A stretch of 64,000 nucleotides of DNA from JAGRMG01 sp047975215 (GTDB lineage Bacteria; Pseudomonadota; Alphaproteobacteria; Rhodobacterales; Rhodobacteraceae), in contig JBKEDD010000014.1 of assembly GCA_047975215.1 (NCBI GenBank), positions 11,333 through 75,332 of the forward strand. Reading direction: 5' to 3'. Under the pieces are notes generated by a model. It was not told the origin of the DNA. It was given only the letters and a program-made list of their open reading frames with translations, and did not search any database. A program made the position numbers and the translations under genes. Of this stretch, positions 62,905 to 64,000 are shown in pieces (the first letter of the stretch is position 1; each line of letters opens with the position of its first letter).

Positions 62905-63597
62905 TCAGACCTCGATCGCCTGCATCACCTGCGGTTCGATCACATCGACCCCGGGCAGGGCGTCTTTCAGCGCCTGCGCCGATTGTTCGAGGATCGGGAA
63001 GGTACGGTAGTGGCCGGGGATCACCGTCTTGAAATCGAAATACCGTTTTGCGGCCCAGGCGGCCTTGGCCATGTCCATGGTGAAGTGCCCGCCCGCGCTC
63101 AGGATGCCGATATCGGGTCTGTAATACTCCGCGAGCCATTGCATGTCGGCCATGATGTCGGTGTCGCCGCTGTGATAGAGGGTGTGGCCTTCGGCGGCGA
63201 TCATGAAGCCGCATTCGGTGCCGCCATATGCCGGCCCCTCCGGGGTGGCGAAGGATGATGAATGCTCGGCGTTGACCATGCTGACCCTGACGCCGCCCAG
63301 ATCGACCGTGCCGCCCTTGTTGAAGCCGACGGTTTCGATCTTCTCGGCCTCGGCCCAGTGCGCCATCACGTCGTATTGGCCGACCACCGGAACCTTCAGC
63401 CGCCGCGACAGCGCCACCGCGTCCGCCGCATGGTCGAAATGCGCGTGCGTCATCAGGATATGGGTGGCGCCCGCGACCGCCTCGTCGTGGCGGTTCTCGG
63501 GCAGCACCGGGTTGCCGGTCAGCCAGGGGTCGATCAGCAGCACCTTGCCGCCGGTCTCGATACGGAAACTGCCATGTCCGTGCCAGATGATCTTCAT
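62905..63597 (-). CDS. UPF0173 metal-dependent hydrolase (metallo-beta-lactamase fold)
   Basis: A 230-residue hydrolase with the zinc motif THAHFDHAAD (H51, H53, D55, H56). GGTECGFMI, HSGDTDIMADM and the C-terminal PGHYRTFP complete the family set. An AGGAGG site precedes the ATG at 63597. The family substrate is unknown. It lies 7 bp before the cyclase gene and is probably co-transcribed with it. Confidence 0.92.
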   Translation of the reverse strand: MKIIWHGHGSFRIETGGKVLLIDPWLTGNPVLPENRHDEAVAGATHILMTHAHFDHAADAVALSRRLKVPVVGQYDVMAHWAEAEKIETVGFNKGGTVDLGGVRVSMVNAEHSSSFATPEGPAYGGTECGFMIAAEGHTLYHSGDTDIMADMQWLAEYYRPDIGILSAGGHFTMDMAKAAWAAKRYFDFKTVIPGHYRTFPILEQSAQALKDALPGVDVIEPQVMQAIEV

Positions 63598-63755
63598 GTC
63601 CGTCCTCCTTCGTCCCCGGCCGGTATCTGCTGCAAGCCAGCCTAGCACCGCAGACCGTGAAAGCCACGCCCGGCGCGCCGGTTGCGCGGTTTTTTCGCCG
63701 ATCCGGCCGCGCCATGGGGCGCCAGACCCGCGATGGACGGGCGCACGGCCATGCG

Positions 63756-64000
63756 CTAGGTGTTCAGTCCCGGCATCTGGTGGATCGGATTTAGGATGAA
63801 TCGATCAGGCTCTGATGTCCAGATTTTGCAAATGTATTCGTAGGGCGTGAGACCGCTGAGCGTCTTCAAGCGTCGTGCGAAGTTGTAAGCATCCAGGAAG
63901 TCGGCAAGATGGCTGCGAAGCTGATCGTGGCCGTCATAGTGATACCGTTTAACCGTGGCCTCTTTGATGGTGCGGTTCATCCTCTCGACTTGGCCATTGG
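63756..64000 (-). CDS. IS481-family transposase, C-terminal end (cut by window edge)
   Basis: The visible part reads NGQVERMNRTIKEATVKRYHY, then LADFLDAYNFARRLKTL, GLTPYEYICKIWTSEP and DRFILNPIHQMPGLNT and a stop. This is the familiar C-terminus of a Rhodobacteraceae IS481-type transposase, with the DDE-region phrase NGQVERMNRT intact. The frame is open to the window end. The element's end should lie just beyond the stop codon near 63756. It is a different subtype from the remnant at 42710. Confidence 0.85.
   Translation of the reverse strand, partial: NGQVERMNRTIKEATVKRYHYDGHDQLRSHLADFLDAYNFARRLKTLSGLTPYEYICKIWTSEPDRFILNPIHQMPGLNT

Overview
The window looks like chromosomal DNA from an alphaproteobacterium of the Rhodobacteraceae/Roseobacter type. 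The evidence is uniformly high GC, a GcrA cell-cycle regulator, a gene-transfer-agent (GTA) endolysin/holin pair, Hint-domain proteins with the CFARGTLI motif, a pair of DUF6455-like genes, PaaI/MATE and UPF0173 neighbours, and IS481-type transposase fragments. Genes are tightly packed, many with ATGA, GTGA or TGATG overlaps. I saw no rRNA, tRNA or CRISPR array.

Layout. 1-3245: an RND efflux pump (permease cut by the window edge, plus adaptor) and a small membrane protein. 3373-10426: murI, argC and a cytochrome c maturation run (ccmE, ccmF, ccmH) with the GTA-type endolysin and holin inserted between ccmE and ccmF, then a PaaG-like isomerase. 10505-16717: an FHA-like/trypsin-like membrane protease, a YbaK-type deacylase, glnE and a class II aldolase. 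16809-21288: glpD, two Cys-rich DUF6455-like genes behind an FNR-type promoter, an M48 lipoprotein peptidase, a twin-CDGSH protein and dgkA. 21309-27455: rimO, then a capsule-type operon (kpsT, kpsE, kdsA, phosphomannomutase).

27810-41285: a uracil-DNA glycosylase family protein, an SseB-like protein, a YghU-type glutathione transferase that seems to need a CTG start, gcrA, argD-argF, a Pit phosphate transporter, upp, a secreted Pro/Ala-rich protein, a probable M48-fold pseudoprotease, a DUF2892 protein behind a sulfide-repressor-like operator, a DmdB-like acyl-CoA ligase and a DMT transporter. 41389-44470 is the most disturbed stretch. It holds a sulfotransferase, a Hint gene truncated by an IS481 remnant, a second AT-richer Hint gene on the other strand, and a decayed membrane-protein gene.

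44566-53736 is one long minus-strand fatty-acid oxidation block: two MerR regulators, two acyl-CoA dehydrogenases, a small protein, a glutathione transferase, a thiolase, a cupin and the FadJ-type fusion. A palindrome lies upstream of the proximal MerR gene. 53859-64000: two PaaI-type thioesterases coupled to a MATE exporter, pyrD with a decayed arsC-like gene, DUF952, a 5'-nucleotidase, a TPR-sulfotransferase, an SnoaL/cyclase fusion, a UPF0173 hydrolase and the end of an IS481 transposase.

The most notable signals not explained by routine annotation are: the FNR-type class II promoter ahead of the tandem DUF6455-like genes; the ATTC-N8-GAAT operator sitting on the -10 of the DUF2892 promoter; the GTA lysis cassette inside the ccm run; the broken Hint/IS481 junction; and a four-copy intergenic repeat with a TTCATCTTGCC head and a GC hairpin.
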